Below are positions 52,503-61,710 of a stretch of DNA of 64,000 nucleotides, one piece after another. The notes below the pieces were generated by a model, which saw only the letters and a program-made list of their open reading frames with translations, was not told where the DNA came from and did not search any database. Position 1 is the first letter of the stretch. Every line of letters starts with the position of its first letter. Position numbers and translations under genes: made by a program. Source of the DNA: Hyphococcus sp. (GTDB lineage Bacteria; Pseudomonadota; Alphaproteobacteria; Caulobacterales; Parvularculaceae). Location: positions 248,001 to 312,000 of the forward strand of contig JANQRY010000008.1 of NCBI GenBank assembly GCA_028284345.1, given 5' to 3'.

Positions 52503-52879
52503 TCACGCTTTGTTGTTGGCAACCTTAATCACGCAGCCGTAAATAAAATTTGAAATTGTGCGCCGCCGCGTGACGGCGCAAGTCTTGCGATACGCCATCT
52601 TGTGAAAGGAATTGTTAACCTTCCTACGGTGGCGAGAACGACCGAGATCCGTCCCCCGCTGAGACGATCGCGGCGGGTTGCCGGCGCGCGTCGCGGGAAT
52701 CCGGCGCGGGCGGCCCTCATCCCATCAACGCCGATCTCAACGCCGCTCGTCCCGATCCGGGACAATCAAAAGGCGACGCCCCCAACCGATCAGGCCGCAC
52801 GCGCCTACGCCGTCATACAAAACGACGCGCCCGGAAAGCCCGGACGCGCCGTTAATATGCTCGTTTAGACCGCCCGCGT
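52503..52879. other. 377-nt intergenic region with no supported gene
   Basis: It contains the promoter side of the GGDEF-EAL gene, a perfect hairpin tgcgccg/cggcgca (52559-52565, 52574-52580), a TGTTAACC segment and, at its far end, the terminator described at 52818. Reading frames here are low complexity and have no family similarity that I can see. Confidence 0.6.
52818..52852 (-). terminator. Terminator after the 141-aa membrane protein gene
   Basis: On the minus strand GGCGCGTCCGGG and CCGGGCGCGTC form a stem with a CTTT loop and one or two imperfect pairs, followed by TTTTG. It lies 27 nt after the stop of the membrane protein gene. Confidence 0.6.
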
Positions 52880-53305
52880 TCAGTCGCCGAGGGCGCCCCC
52901 CGCCACCGAAAGGTCGCGCCGCGCCGTCACCGTGGTGACGATGAAGCCGGCCATGAAATCGAGAAACGTCATCGCCATAAAGAGGAAGAAGACGGAATTG
53001 CCGAAGCCCTCGACGATGATGAACAGCAACAGCGCGACGACAAAGACCACCACCGAAAAGGCGTGATTCATAATCGACGCGGAGCCCGTCTTGGTCGCGC
53101 GCAGCAATTCGACAAACAACAGCCCCATGCTGAACAGCAGGAAGACGTCGCCAAAGCTGATCTTCCAGGTTTCCCCGGATACGAGATTGAGATCGACGAA
53201 CAGCATTTCATGCCACGGCGTTTCGGCTGAGCCGACCGCGCCCGTCAGCGTCAGGACAGCGTAAACGATGAGGCTGATCCCCAGAAGCGGCACCATTTGA
53301 TACAT
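52880..53305 (-). CDS. Small membrane protein of unknown function
   Basis: A 141-residue protein with about four membrane segments (VPLLGISLIVYAVLTLTGAV, FGDVFLLFSMGLLFVELLRA, FSVVVFVVALLLFIIVEGFG, VFFLFMAMTFLDFMAGFIV). I chose the ATG at 53305; the frame extends to 53410 but its extra residues are basic and unlike a membrane protein start. Not recognised beyond alphaproteobacterial-like character. It follows the GT2 gene on the same strand by 114 nt. Confidence 0.75.
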   Translation of the reverse strand: MYQMVPLLGISLIVYAVLTLTGAVGSAETPWHEMLFVDLNLVSGETWKISFGDVFLLFSMGLLFVELLRATKTGSASIMNHAFSVVVFVVALLLFIIVEGFGNSVFFLFMAMTFLDFMAGFIVTTVTARRDLSVAGGALGD

Positions 53306-53419
53306 ATCTGTTCCCCGAATTTTCCTGTTCCCGCCGCCGTCCGATCCCATGCCCGAACGGCGACGCGGATTTGAACGGCCCATAAAGGCTACCACAAGGG
53401 CGGGGCCCAAGGCAGCCCT

Positions 53420-54214
53420 TTAACGCTCCAATTCCTCGATCCGGCCCGGGGACCGGGACCGGCCCAGAAGCCACAAAACGCCTGTTAAATCGCGAATCGC
53501 CACCATCAAACGCCCGATATTGGTGTATTTTGAGGCGCCGTGCGCCCGGGGCCGATGGCGCACGGACAGAAATTTCACGGAAAAGCCCTCCCTTCGCATC
53601 AGCGCCGGCAGGTAGCGGTGCATGTGATCGAAATAGGGCAGGCGCAGATAAGCTTCCCGGTAGAACGCCTTGAGCCCGCATCCGGTGTCGTCCGCGCCGT
53701 CGCGCAAGAGCCTTTTGCGCAAGGCGTTGGCGGCGCGCGAGGCCCATTTTTTTGCCGCGCTGTCTTTTCGTTTTTTGCGGTCGCCGGCGACCATGGCGAG
53801 CGCCGGGGCGCCGTCGAGCAGCGCGTTCAACAGCACCGGGACATCGGCCGGATTGTTTTGCCCGTCGCCGTCAAGCGTGACGATAATGTCGCTGCGCGCA
53901 GCGAGAATCCCGGTGCGCAGCGCGCGGCTTTGACCGGCGTTCGAGGCGTGACGCAACACGCGCAAGCCCCGCGCGGGCGACCGCGACAGCGCCGTCACCG
54001 TGTCGTCCGTCGAGCCGTCGTCGACAACGACAATCTCGTAGTCGACGCCTTCGAGCGCGTCGGCGATTTCCGCGACAAGCGACGCCGCGCCGCCAGCCTC
54101 GTTAAACATCGGCGCCACGACGCTAACCGCCGGCGCGCCGGGACGCGACGCCGGCCAGGCAAAAAACGCCGGCGCGTTCCGGTGCTCCGCTTCGGGTGTG
54201 ACGGCGCCGTTCAT
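53420..54214 (-). CDS. Family 2 glycosyltransferase, polyprenyl-phosphate sugar synthase type
   Basis: A 264-residue GT-A enzyme resembling dolichyl-phosphate mannosyltransferase. It has VSVVAPMFNEAGGAASLVAEI, the DDGSTDDT and LDGDGQNNP (DxD-type) metal-binding motifs, and the acceptor-side GCGLKAFYREAYLRLPYFDHMHRYLPALMRREG. It would make a lipid-linked sugar for the ArnT-like and GT39 enzymes nearby. No C-terminal membrane segments. Confidence 0.9.
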   Translation of the reverse strand: MNGAVTPEAEHRNAPAFFAWPASRPGAPAVSVVAPMFNEAGGAASLVAEIADALEGVDYEIVVVDDGSTDDTVTALSRSPARGLRVLRHASNAGQSRALRTGILAARSDIIVTLDGDGQNNPADVPVLLNALLDGAPALAMVAGDRKKRKDSAAKKWASRAANALRKRLLRDGADDTGCGLKAFYREAYLRLPYFDHMHRYLPALMRREGFSVKFLSVRHRPRAHGASKYTNIGRLMVAIRDLTGVLWLLGRSRSPGRIEELER

Positions 54215-54311
54215 GGCCGGCGCTCTTAACCGGTTTGCCGCGGCCCGTCACGCCTCGCAAGACATGAGAGCCGTAAACGCCTATTGTGCCCGTCATGAGG
54301 GGATTGCTCGG

Positions 54312-55973
54312 ATGACCGCATCGTCAGGCGAAGCGCGGAGCCGCTGGCGGCTGTTTGCGGCCGCAGCCTTTGCGACGTTTGTCGCCATGGCGGGGCTATG
54401 GTCCCTGCCGCCGCTCGACCGCGATGAGTCCCGCTTCGCCCAGGCGACGGCGCAGATGCTGGAAACCGGCGATCTGGTTTCGATCCGCTTTCAGGACCGC
54501 GAACGTAACAAGAAACCCGCCGGCGTTTACTGGCTGCAGGCGGCCAGCGTCTCCGCCTTTTCCAGCGTCGAGGCGCGCGAGATCTGGGCGTACCGAATTC
54601 CATCCGTGATCGGCGTTATTTTCGCCGCGATTTTCACCTTCCTCGCCGGGCGCCGGCTCTATGACGAACGGACGGGATTTCTGGCGGCGCTTTTGCTGGC
54701 CTCGGCGCCCGTGGTCGCGGCCGAAGCGACCATCGCCAAAACCGACGGCGTCCTTCTCGCCCTTGTCTGTCTCGCCCAGTGGGCCTTCATCGAGATTTAC
54801 GCCGCCTATAAAGAAAGGCGAAAGACCGGCTGGGGAACGCCCGCTGCGTTCTGGACCGCCCACGGCGCGGCGACGCTTGTCAAAGGGCCCATCGCGCCGA
54901 TGATATCATTGCTCACCGGGCTCGGCCTCACCCTGGCCGAACGCCGTCTCGGCTGGATTATCCGTATGCGACCCTTTACCGGCCTGGCGATTCTCATCGT
55001 CATGGTCGCGCCCTGGGCGCTTGCCATTCACGTCGCCACCGACGGGCGGTTTTTCGCCGACGCAATTGGCGGCGACATGCTCGGCAAGGTCGGCGAGGCG
55101 CAGGAAAGCCATGTGGGCCCGCCCGGTTACCACACGCTGCTGGTCTGGATCCTGTTCTGGCCGGCCGCTGCGCTAATCGGGCCGGGCCTCGTGCATATCT
55201 GGCGCGACCGCGCCCAATGGCAGGCGCGGTTTCTCTTCGCCTGGATCCTGCCCTCCTGGCTTGTCTTTGAAATCGCCGCCACCAAGCTGCCCCATTACGT
55301 CATGCCGCTTTATCCGGCCCTCGCCATGGTCGCGGCCCATGCGGTGCTGAAAGACGGCGACCGACAGACGACGCTGCGCAAACTCGGCGCCCTGACCTAT
55401 GGCGGCGTCGGACTGGTCGCCGCGGCGGCGATCGCCGTTTTGCCAATTATTTTGAGCGCGGCGCCGATGACGGCCGTCTGCTACACTCTGGCGGCGGCGT
55501 TTTCCGTGGCGACGCTCTGGACGGCGAGCGTTTTCTGGCGCGGCCGCGCCGGTCGCGGCGCGCTTTACGCATCAGCGCTGGCGGCGCTTTACGCCTGGGC
55601 GCTGATGGGCGCGGTGTTGCCCCGGCTCGACGCGCTCATGGTCTCGCCGAAACTGTCAGCGGCCCTCGACGACGCCGGACTTCACCCGATCATCGACGGC
55701 GGCGACGACATCGCCCTCGCCGGCTATTCCGAACCGTCTGCGGTGTTTTTAATCGGGACCGAAACCGTTCTCGCCAACGGCGCCGAGGCCGGACGCCTGC
55801 TGGCCAATGGCGCGGTCGCCGCCGCCGCGGTGGAAGCGCGGCAGGCGGACGCGTTTTTCGCCGTCGCCGGCCCGCGCCCCCGCGCCCTTGCCGTCATCGA
55901 CGGGCTCAACTACTCGAACGGGAAACCCGTAGAGATCACCATCTATGTCCCCGCCCAACGCGATTCAGAGTGA
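54312..55973 (+). CDS. ArnT-like (GT83) lipid-linked-sugar transferase
   Basis: A protein of about 553 residues with about eleven membrane segments and the PMT/ArnT N-terminal pattern LWSLPPLDRDESRFAQATAQMLETGDLVSIRFQ (first periplasmic loop with the acidic pair) and LAGRRLYDERTGFLAALLLASAP. It transfers sugar from polyprenyl phosphate to a lipid or protein acceptor in the periplasm. Start at 54312; the frame is open to 54198 but that would overlap the divergent GT2 gene. Overlaps the next gene by 29 nt. Confidence 0.87.
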   Translation: MTASSGEARSRWRLFAAAAFATFVAMAGLWSLPPLDRDESRFAQATAQMLETGDLVSIRFQDRERNKKPAGVYWLQAASVSAFSSVEAREIWAYRIPSVIGVIFAAIFTFLAGRRLYDERTGFLAALLLASAPVVAAEATIAKTDGVLLALVCLAQWAFIEIYAAYKERRKTGWGTPAAFWTAHGAATLVKGPIAPMISLLTGLGLTLAERRLGWIIRMRPFTGLAILIVMVAPWALAIHVATDGRFFADAIGGDMLGKVGEAQESHVGPPGYHTLLVWILFWPAAALIGPGLVHIWRDRAQWQARFLFAWILPSWLVFEIAATKLPHYVMPLYPALAMVAAHAVLKDGDRQTTLRKLGALTYGGVGLVAAAAIAVLPIILSAAPMTAVCYTLAAAFSVATLWTASVFWRGRAGRGALYASALAALYAWALMGAVLPRLDALMVSPKLSAALDDAGLHPIIDGGDDIALAGYSEPSAVFLIGTETVLANGAEAGRLLANGAVAAAAVEARQADAFFAVAGPRPRALAVIDGLNYSNGKPVEITIYVPAQRDSE

Positions 55974-57456
55974 AGCGTCGCCGGCCGCGCCCGCGGCGGG
56001 CCTTTGGCGGTCTTTCTGGTTCTGGGCCGGCGCCATCGCATTGCTCCGCATCGCCGGACTTTTGTTCGCCGACGGCGATCTCGGTCCCGACGAAGCGCAA
56101 TACTGGACATGGGCGCAGGACCCCGCCTTCGGCTATTTTTCAAAACCGCCAATGATCGCCTGGATCATCGCCGCGACGACGGGCCTTTTCGGCGACGGCG
56201 AATGGGCGGTGCGCCTCGCCGCGCCGCTTTTGCATACAGGCGCGGCCGCGTTCATTTATCTGACAGCGGATCAATTGTTCGGACGCCGTACGGCGCTCTT
56301 CGCCGGGCTCGGCTGGCTGACGCTCCCGGGCGTCAGCGTTTCGTCTTTCCTGATCACCACCGATGCGCCGCTGTTGCTGTTCTGGTCCGGGGCGCTGTTC
56401 ATGACGTTTCGGATCGCAAAGGCCGGCGCCGCGCCGACAACGGATTTTGTTTTACTCGGCGTCCTGATCGGCCTCGGCCTCCTGTCGAAATATGCGATGC
56501 TCTATTTTATCGCGGCCGCCGGAATCGCCGTTCTATTTTCCAAAGATTTCCGAACGGCGATAATGCGCCCGCAAATCGCCCTGACGACGCTCATCGCCGC
56601 GGCAATCTTTGCGCCCAACATCGCCTGGAACGCGGCCAATGAATTCCAGACGGTCGCCCACACGGCGGCCAACGCCAACTGGTCGGACAATCTGTTCAAA
56701 CCCGCATCGCTCGCGCGATTTACCGGCGGCCAGTTTCTCGTCTTCGGGCCGATCCTGTTCACCGTATTGCTGGCGGCGGCCTATGGGATCATGCGCAAAC
56801 GCAACGCAAGCGGCGACAAGTTCGTCCTGCTGATCTTCGCCCTGACGCCTCTTGTCATCGTCGCCATGCAGGCGTTCGTTTCCCGCGCCCACGCCAACTG
56901 GGCCGCCGCCGCCTATCCCGCGGGCGTGATCCTGGTCAGCGCCGTCCTCACAGAACGACACGCCATAGCAGCGAAACTCAGCCTCGCCCTTCACGGCGCC
57001 CTCGCCGCGCTTTTCCTTATCGCCATGTCGAATTTCGCGCTCATAGACCGCCTCGGCGCCGGGCGCGCGGTCGCCGAACTGCGCGGATGGGAAAGCCTGT
57101 CGTCGCAAATTGCATCCCAAACGGACGGTTTTGACGCCGTCCTCTTTGACGATCGGTCGATGATTGCGGAAATGCTCTACTACCAGCGCGAGAGCGATCT
57201 CGACATCGCCGCGCTCGATCCCAATAACGGCGTTCATCATCATTATGAGGCGTTCCGACCGTTCCGGCCGAACGACCATGAACGCAGCCTGTTCGTTTCC
57301 ATTCTCGAGACCGACGCCCATGTGAATTACCGCTTCCGTGAAATTCAGCGTGTCGGCGTTGTATCGGCCCCGATCGGGTCAAAAGATATGCGTCAATTCA
57401 CGCTGTTTGACATCTCAGGCTATTACGGGCCGCCCGGTATTCAATATACGGATTAA
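55945..57456 (+). CDS. Family 39-type glycosyltransferase
   Basis: A 503-residue membrane protein with the GT-C pattern DGDLGPDEAQYWTWAQDPAFGYFSKPPMIAWIIAATTGLFG, which contains the acidic D-E pair of the first loop, followed by nine or ten membrane segments and a periplasmic C-terminal domain. Likely uses a lipid-linked sugar; substrate unknown. Head overlaps the ArnT-like gene by 29 nt; tail overlaps the convergent GT2 stop. Confidence 0.86.
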   Translation: MSPPNAIQSEASPAAPAAGLWRSFWFWAGAIALLRIAGLLFADGDLGPDEAQYWTWAQDPAFGYFSKPPMIAWIIAATTGLFGDGEWAVRLAAPLLHTGAAAFIYLTADQLFGRRTALFAGLGWLTLPGVSVSSFLITTDAPLLLFWSGALFMTFRIAKAGAAPTTDFVLLGVLIGLGLLSKYAMLYFIAAAGIAVLFSKDFRTAIMRPQIALTTLIAAAIFAPNIAWNAANEFQTVAHTAANANWSDNLFKPASLARFTGGQFLVFGPILFTVLLAAAYGIMRKRNASGDKFVLLIFALTPLVIVAMQAFVSRAHANWAAAAYPAGVILVSAVLTERHAIAAKLSLALHGALAALFLIAMSNFALIDRLGAGRAVAELRGWESLSSQIASQTDGFDAVLFDDRSMIAEMLYYQRESDLDIAALDPNNGVHHHYEAFRPFRPNDHERSLFVSILETDAHVNYRFREIQRVGVVSAPIGSKDMRQFTLFDISGYYGPPGIQYTD

Positions 57457-58319
57457 TTGCGGCCCGCCGTTTTTAAAGCGTAAGACAACCACAACAGCCG
57501 CGCCAATACCCAGCGCGCCGGCGCGGGCCAGGAACGTTCAAAATGCGTATTAAAATAGCGGATGAGGCCGCGCGTCTTGTGCGCCTCAACGTCCCGGCGC
57601 GGGGCGGCGCTTGAACTTTTCACATGCGTGACGGCGACGGCCGGATTGAACCAGACGCGCCCACCTGCGTCACGAAAGCGCTTGCAGAAATCAATGTCCT
57701 CCACATGGAGGAAATAGCCCTCGTCCACGCCGCCAATGGCGCGATAGTCGGCGGCCGGCAGGAACAGACAGGCGCCGGAAAGGGTCGGCGTTTCATCGGG
57801 GACATCAGGCCGCGGCGCGCGGTGTAAGTTAAACGGCGGGAATACGCCCGGCGCGACTCGCGCCAGATAGGTCGCCTCGAAAATCGCGCGCCATGGGGTG
57901 AGCTCGGCGCGGCGCGATCCCTGTTGTTCCGTTCCGTCCGGCCCCACAAGCAACGCGCCCATGAGCCAGGGCCGTTCAAGGTTTTTGCAGTCCGCAAGCA
58001 GTCGCGTGACGCCGCCGGGCGTAATCACCGCGTCCGGATTGAGGATCAGGAGATAGTCGCCGGTCGCCGCCGCTGCGCCGCGATTGCAGCCGGCGGCGAA
58101 CCCCACATTGCCGTGTCCGGAAAGAATGCGAACCGGCGCCCCCGCTTCCTTGACAGCGCTCTCAATGGCGCCCGCGGGATTGCCGTTGTCGACGAGGACG
58201 ATTTCGGCGACGGCGCCGTCGCGTTTCAGGGCGGCGATGCAGTCGGCGAGGACGGGGCCCGTATGATAGCTGACGACCACGGCGCTGACCCCGCCTTTGG
58301 GAGCGTCCGCGCCAGTCAT
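57453..58319 (-). CDS. Family 2 glycosyltransferase (rhamnosyltransferase-like)
   Basis: A 288-residue cytosolic GT-A enzyme: VSAVVVSYHTGPVLADCI, LVDNGNPAGAIES, GNVGFAAGCNRGAAAATGDYLLILNPDAVI with the DxD-equivalent N-P-D, and GACLFLPAADYRAIGGVDEGYFLHVEDIDFCKRF. This is the WbbL-like pattern of rhamnosyl or related transferases. ATGA overlap with the O-antigen-ligase-like gene; both probably build a surface glycan. Confidence 0.9.
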   Translation of the reverse strand: MTGADAPKGGVSAVVVSYHTGPVLADCIAALKRDGAVAEIVLVDNGNPAGAIESAVKEAGAPVRILSGHGNVGFAAGCNRGAAAATGDYLLILNPDAVITPGGVTRLLADCKNLERPWLMGALLVGPDGTEQQGSRRAELTPWRAIFEATYLARVAPGVFPPFNLHRAPRPDVPDETPTLSGACLFLPAADYRAIGGVDEGYFLHVEDIDFCKRFRDAGGRVWFNPAVAVTHVKSSSAAPRRDVEAHKTRGLIRYFNTHFERSWPAPARWVLARLLWLSYALKTAGRN

Positions 58320-59581
58320 TGCACCCGCGACCAGTTCATATGGAGGGAATGCGCAAGGCCGACGCCCATGGCCGCGAGCCCCATGGCGGCGAACCGCCAG
58401 ACCTGCCACAGGCTCGTCTCAACCAGCGTCGAGGCAAGGACCGCGGCGAAGGCGCCGGCGGCCGCGGCGATCACCGGCTTTTGCAGATCAGCGCGGGCAA
58501 AAGCGACTGCGCCCCAGTAAAGAAAGCCGGCGAAAGCGGCGACGCCCACAAGGCCAAGCTCCAACCAAATTTGCAGATAGAGATTGTGGGGATGGTTCGG
58601 GATGACGGAGAGCGGCGCGGCGGCGCCGGGCACGGCGATCAACGGCGCGGTTTCTTTCCAGACGCGGGCGTAATCGGCGCCGAACCCGAAGGGCAGCCCT
58701 TCCGGCGCGCGTTCCGCCGCCGCCTGCCAGATAGCGACCCGATGAAGCGCCGACTCCGGCGCCCATCCCTCGCCGAAGGCGAAGATCGCCTCCACCGGCA
58801 GGAATGCGGCGAGCGGCGCAAAGACCAAGGCGGCGAGCGCCAGAAAGGAAAGCCCGCGCACCGTCGCCCGCGGCGCCTTGAAGGCGATGATCGCCGCGGC
58901 GAGACCGGCGGCCAGCGCCACGGCGTTGGCGGAGACGTCGTTCAAAAACGCCGCCGCGACGCCGAGACCGAGCACGGCGAGGGCCGCCCACCGGTTCCAC
59001 ACCGCCGCGGCGATAATGCCGGCCGGGAACAGCGCCGGGGCGAGGGCCGTCACGCCGCGCCCAAGGGCGATAACGTCGCGAGAACGATCCGGGCTCGGAT
59101 CTTCCGGCGGCAGGATGGCGCGCAAGGCGCCGCCGCTGACGCCCTCAAAGGCGAGAACGCCCATCCCGAAAACGATTGCGGCCGCATAAGCGACGGCGAT
59201 ACGCCAGGCCCAGACGCGATTCACATTGGCGGCGAACCAAACCACGCTGCCCCCGATGAGGACGGGGCCTAATATCCACAGGCCCAGCGACGGCATCCCC
59301 CGCGGCGACCAGAAACCGGACAGAAATATCCAGCCGCAAAAGACCATGATCGAAAGATAGGCGGCGAAAAACGGAACCCGCGGGTCCATATGGTCAAAGA
59401 CCGCGCCGAAGACTTTCAGCCAGTAGTCCCCGCGCAGAAACGCCGGAATGCTGGCGAGCAGAAGCCACGGCGCCAGCCCGCGATGACCGAAAACGACCGT
59501 GATCGGCAACAAGGCGAACAACGCGAACAAGAGCAAAAGGCTCGCCTGATCGCGCCGACGCCGAAAACCAACCTTCGCCAT
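58316..59581 (-). CDS. O-antigen ligase/polymerase-like membrane protein
   Basis: A 421-residue protein with about eleven membrane segments and one large periplasmic loop (FGADYARVWKETAPLIAVPGAAAPLSVIPNHPHNLYLQIWLELG) that contains the conserved H-P-H-N-L-Y-L-Q motif of the Wzy_C/WaaL family. It may ligate or polymerise surface glycan. Starts 9 nt after thrS on the same strand, so read-through from thrS is likely. Confidence 0.88.
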   Translation of the reverse strand: MAKVGFRRRRDQASLLLLFALFALLPITVVFGHRGLAPWLLLASIPAFLRGDYWLKVFGAVFDHMDPRVPFFAAYLSIMVFCGWIFLSGFWSPRGMPSLGLWILGPVLIGGSVVWFAANVNRVWAWRIAVAYAAAIVFGMGVLAFEGVSGGALRAILPPEDPSPDRSRDVIALGRGVTALAPALFPAGIIAAAVWNRWAALAVLGLGVAAAFLNDVSANAVALAAGLAAAIIAFKAPRATVRGLSFLALAALVFAPLAAFLPVEAIFAFGEGWAPESALHRVAIWQAAAERAPEGLPFGFGADYARVWKETAPLIAVPGAAAPLSVIPNHPHNLYLQIWLELGLVGVAAFAGFLYWGAVAFARADLQKPVIAAAAGAFAAVLASTLVETSLWQVWRFAAMGLAAMGVGLAHSLHMNWSRVQ

Positions 59582-59590
59582 GCGGCCGCC

Positions 59591-61519
59591 CTAAGATTTT
59601 GCGCGCAGATCCGGCGCCAGCGCTTCCTCGCCAAGCGCCGCGACCGCTTCGTCCCGGGAAACAACCTGCTGCTGCTTCTGGCCGAGGCGGCGCAAGGAGA
59701 CCTTGCCCTCCTCCGCCTCCCGGGCGCCGACCACGGCGATCACCGGAACCTTGGCGTGGGAATGCTCGCGCACCTTGTAGTTGATCTTCTCATTGCGAAT
59801 ATCAAGCTCGACGCGCAAGCCCGCCGCGCGAAACGCCGCCGCCGTTTCCTCCGCATACGCATCAGCGTCGGAGGTGATGGTCGCGACAACGACCTGCACC
59901 GGCGCCAGCCAAAGGGGGAAAGCCCCGGCGTAATGCTCAATAAGAATGCCAGTGAACCGCTCAAGCGAGCCAAACAACGCCCTGTGCAACATGACCGGGC
60001 GATGCCTGCCGCCATCCTCGCCGACATACGTCACGTCGAAACGTTCCGGCAGGTTGAAGTCCACCTGCAACGTCCCGCACTGCCAGTCGCGGCCAATGGC
60101 GTCGCGCAATACAAACTCTAGTTTCGGTCCGTAGAATGCGCCTTCGCCCGGATTTTCGCTGAAGGGCAGGCCGGTCGCTTCAAGGGCGTGCCTCAAGGCG
60201 GCCTCGGATTTATCCCAGACCGCATCATCGCCGATGCGCGCCTCAGGTCGATCAGAGAACTTTATTCTGACGTCTTCGAAGCCGAAATCCTTGTAGATAT
60301 CGAGAATAAGATCGACGACAATCAGACACTCTTCCTGCAACTGTTCAGGCGTACAGAAGATATGCGCATCGTCCTGCGTAAAATGACGCACGCGCATCAT
60401 GCCGTGCAAAGCGCCGGACGGCTCATAGCGGTGAACTTTGCCGAACTCCGCCATGCGAAGGGGCAACTCCCGGTAGGAGCGCAGGCCATGATTGTAGACC
60501 TGAACCCCGCCCGGACAATTCATCGGCTTTAGCGCATATTTGCGCTCATCCGGCATGACCGTCGAATACATGTTTTCGCCGAACTTTTCGGCATGACCGG
60601 ACGTTTCCCACAAAGAGTAATCGAGCAGGTCGGGCGTATTGATTTCCACATATCCGGCCGCGTCCTGACGTCGGCGCATATAGGCGATCAGGTTCTGGAA
60701 AAGTATCCAACCCTTGGGGTGCCAGAAGACGGCGCCAGGCCCCTCCTCTTGCATGTGGTAAAGGCCCATCGCCCTGCCAATCTTACGGTGATCGCGTTTT
60801 TCCGCTTCTTCCAGACGCTGAAGGTAAGCCTTTAGATCCTTCTCGCTTGCCCAGGCGGTGCCGTAGATCCGTTGCAGCATGGGATTGCGATGATCGCCCC
60901 GCCAATAGGCGCCGGCGACCTTCATCAGTTTGAACGCCTTGCCGATATGCTTCGTAGACGGAAGGTGCGGACCGCGGCAGAGATCGTGCCAGTCCCCGTG
61001 AAAATAAATCTTCACGTCTTCATCCGCCGGCAGGTCGGCGATGATTTCCGCCTTGTATTCTTCGCCGATCTTTTTGAAATGGGCGATCGCCTCATCGCGG
61101 TCCCAGACTTCCTTGCGGGTCGGGCGCGCCTCATCGACGATCTCGGCCATGCGCTTTTCGATCTTTTCCAGATCGTCGGTGGAGAACGGCTCGTCGCGGG
61201 CAAAGTCGTAAAAGAACCCGTCCTCGATATTTGGACCGATGGTGACTTGCGTGCCAGGAAAAAGCTCCTGCACCGCCTGCGCCATCAGGTGCGCCGTGTC
61301 GTGGCGGATGATGTCGAGGGCGTCCTCATGGTCGCGGGTGACGATTTCCACCGACGCGTCCTCGCCGATCTCGCCGAAGAGGTCGCGCAGCTCGCCGTCG
61401 ACCTTCACGGCAAGCGCCTTTTTGGCCAGCGACTTTGAAATATCCTCAGCGATCGCCGTACCCGTAACCGGGCCGTCAAACTGGCGAACGGAACCGTCGG
61501 GCAGGGTAATGGCGACCAT
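59591..61519 (-). CDS. thrS: Threonyl-tRNA synthetase
   Basis: A 642-residue class II synthetase: N-terminal TGS domain ([11 protein letters not shown]), editing domain with [10 protein letters not shown] and [14 protein letters not shown], catalytic core with motif 2 [34 protein letters not shown] and Zn ligands including MNCPG, and a C-terminal anticodon-binding domain. Length is standard. No leader attenuator was recognised upstream. Confidence 0.97.
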   Translation of the reverse strand: MVAITLPDGSVRQFDGPVTGTAIAEDISKSLAKKALAVKVDGELRDLFGEIGEDASVEIVTRDHEDALDIIRHDTAHLMAQAVQELFPGTQVTIGPNIEDGFFYDFARDEPFSTDDLEKIEKRMAEIVDEARPTRKEVWDRDEAIAHFKKIGEEYKAEIIADLPADEDVKIYFHGDWHDLCRGPHLPSTKHIGKAFKLMKVAGAYWRGDHRNPMLQRIYGTAWASEKDLKAYLQRLEEAEKRDHRKIGRAMGLYHMQEEGPGAVFWHPKGWILFQNLIAYMRRRQDAAGYVEINTPDLLDYSLWETSGHAEKFGENMYSTVMPDERKYALKPMNCPGGVQVYNHGLRSYRELPLRMAEFGKVHRYEPSGALHGMMRVRHFTQDDAHIFCTPEQLQEECLIVVDLILDIYKDFGFEDVRIKFSDRPEARIGDDAVWDKSEAALRHALEATGLPFSENPGEGAFYGPKLEFVLRDAIGRDWQCGTLQVDFNLPERFDVTYVGEDGGRHRPVMLHRALFGSLERFTGILIEHYAGAFPLWLAPVQVVVATITSDADAYAEETAAAFRAAGLRVELDIRNEKINYKVREHSHAKVPVIAVVGAREAEEGKVSLRRLGQKQQQVVSRDEAVAALGEEALAPDLRAKS

Positions 61520-61710
61520 GGTGTTTCTTCGTGCGTTTTATGAGCGACAACCGGCGAACCGGCGGAATCTCCCGGCAATAGGGGAAAACGCCGCCCGGCT
61601 CAATCACAGAGACGGCCCGGTTCGGGGCGGCCGTCAAACGAAAATTAACCAATGGGCGGCCCTCTACAGGCTAAGGGCGACGACGCAACGAGACGCGGGG
61701 GCACGCGGCC

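Noticed and set aside
52602-52868. 88-residue plus-strand frame in the intergenic gap
   Set aside because: Pro/Arg-rich, no start signal, runs into the terminator hairpin.
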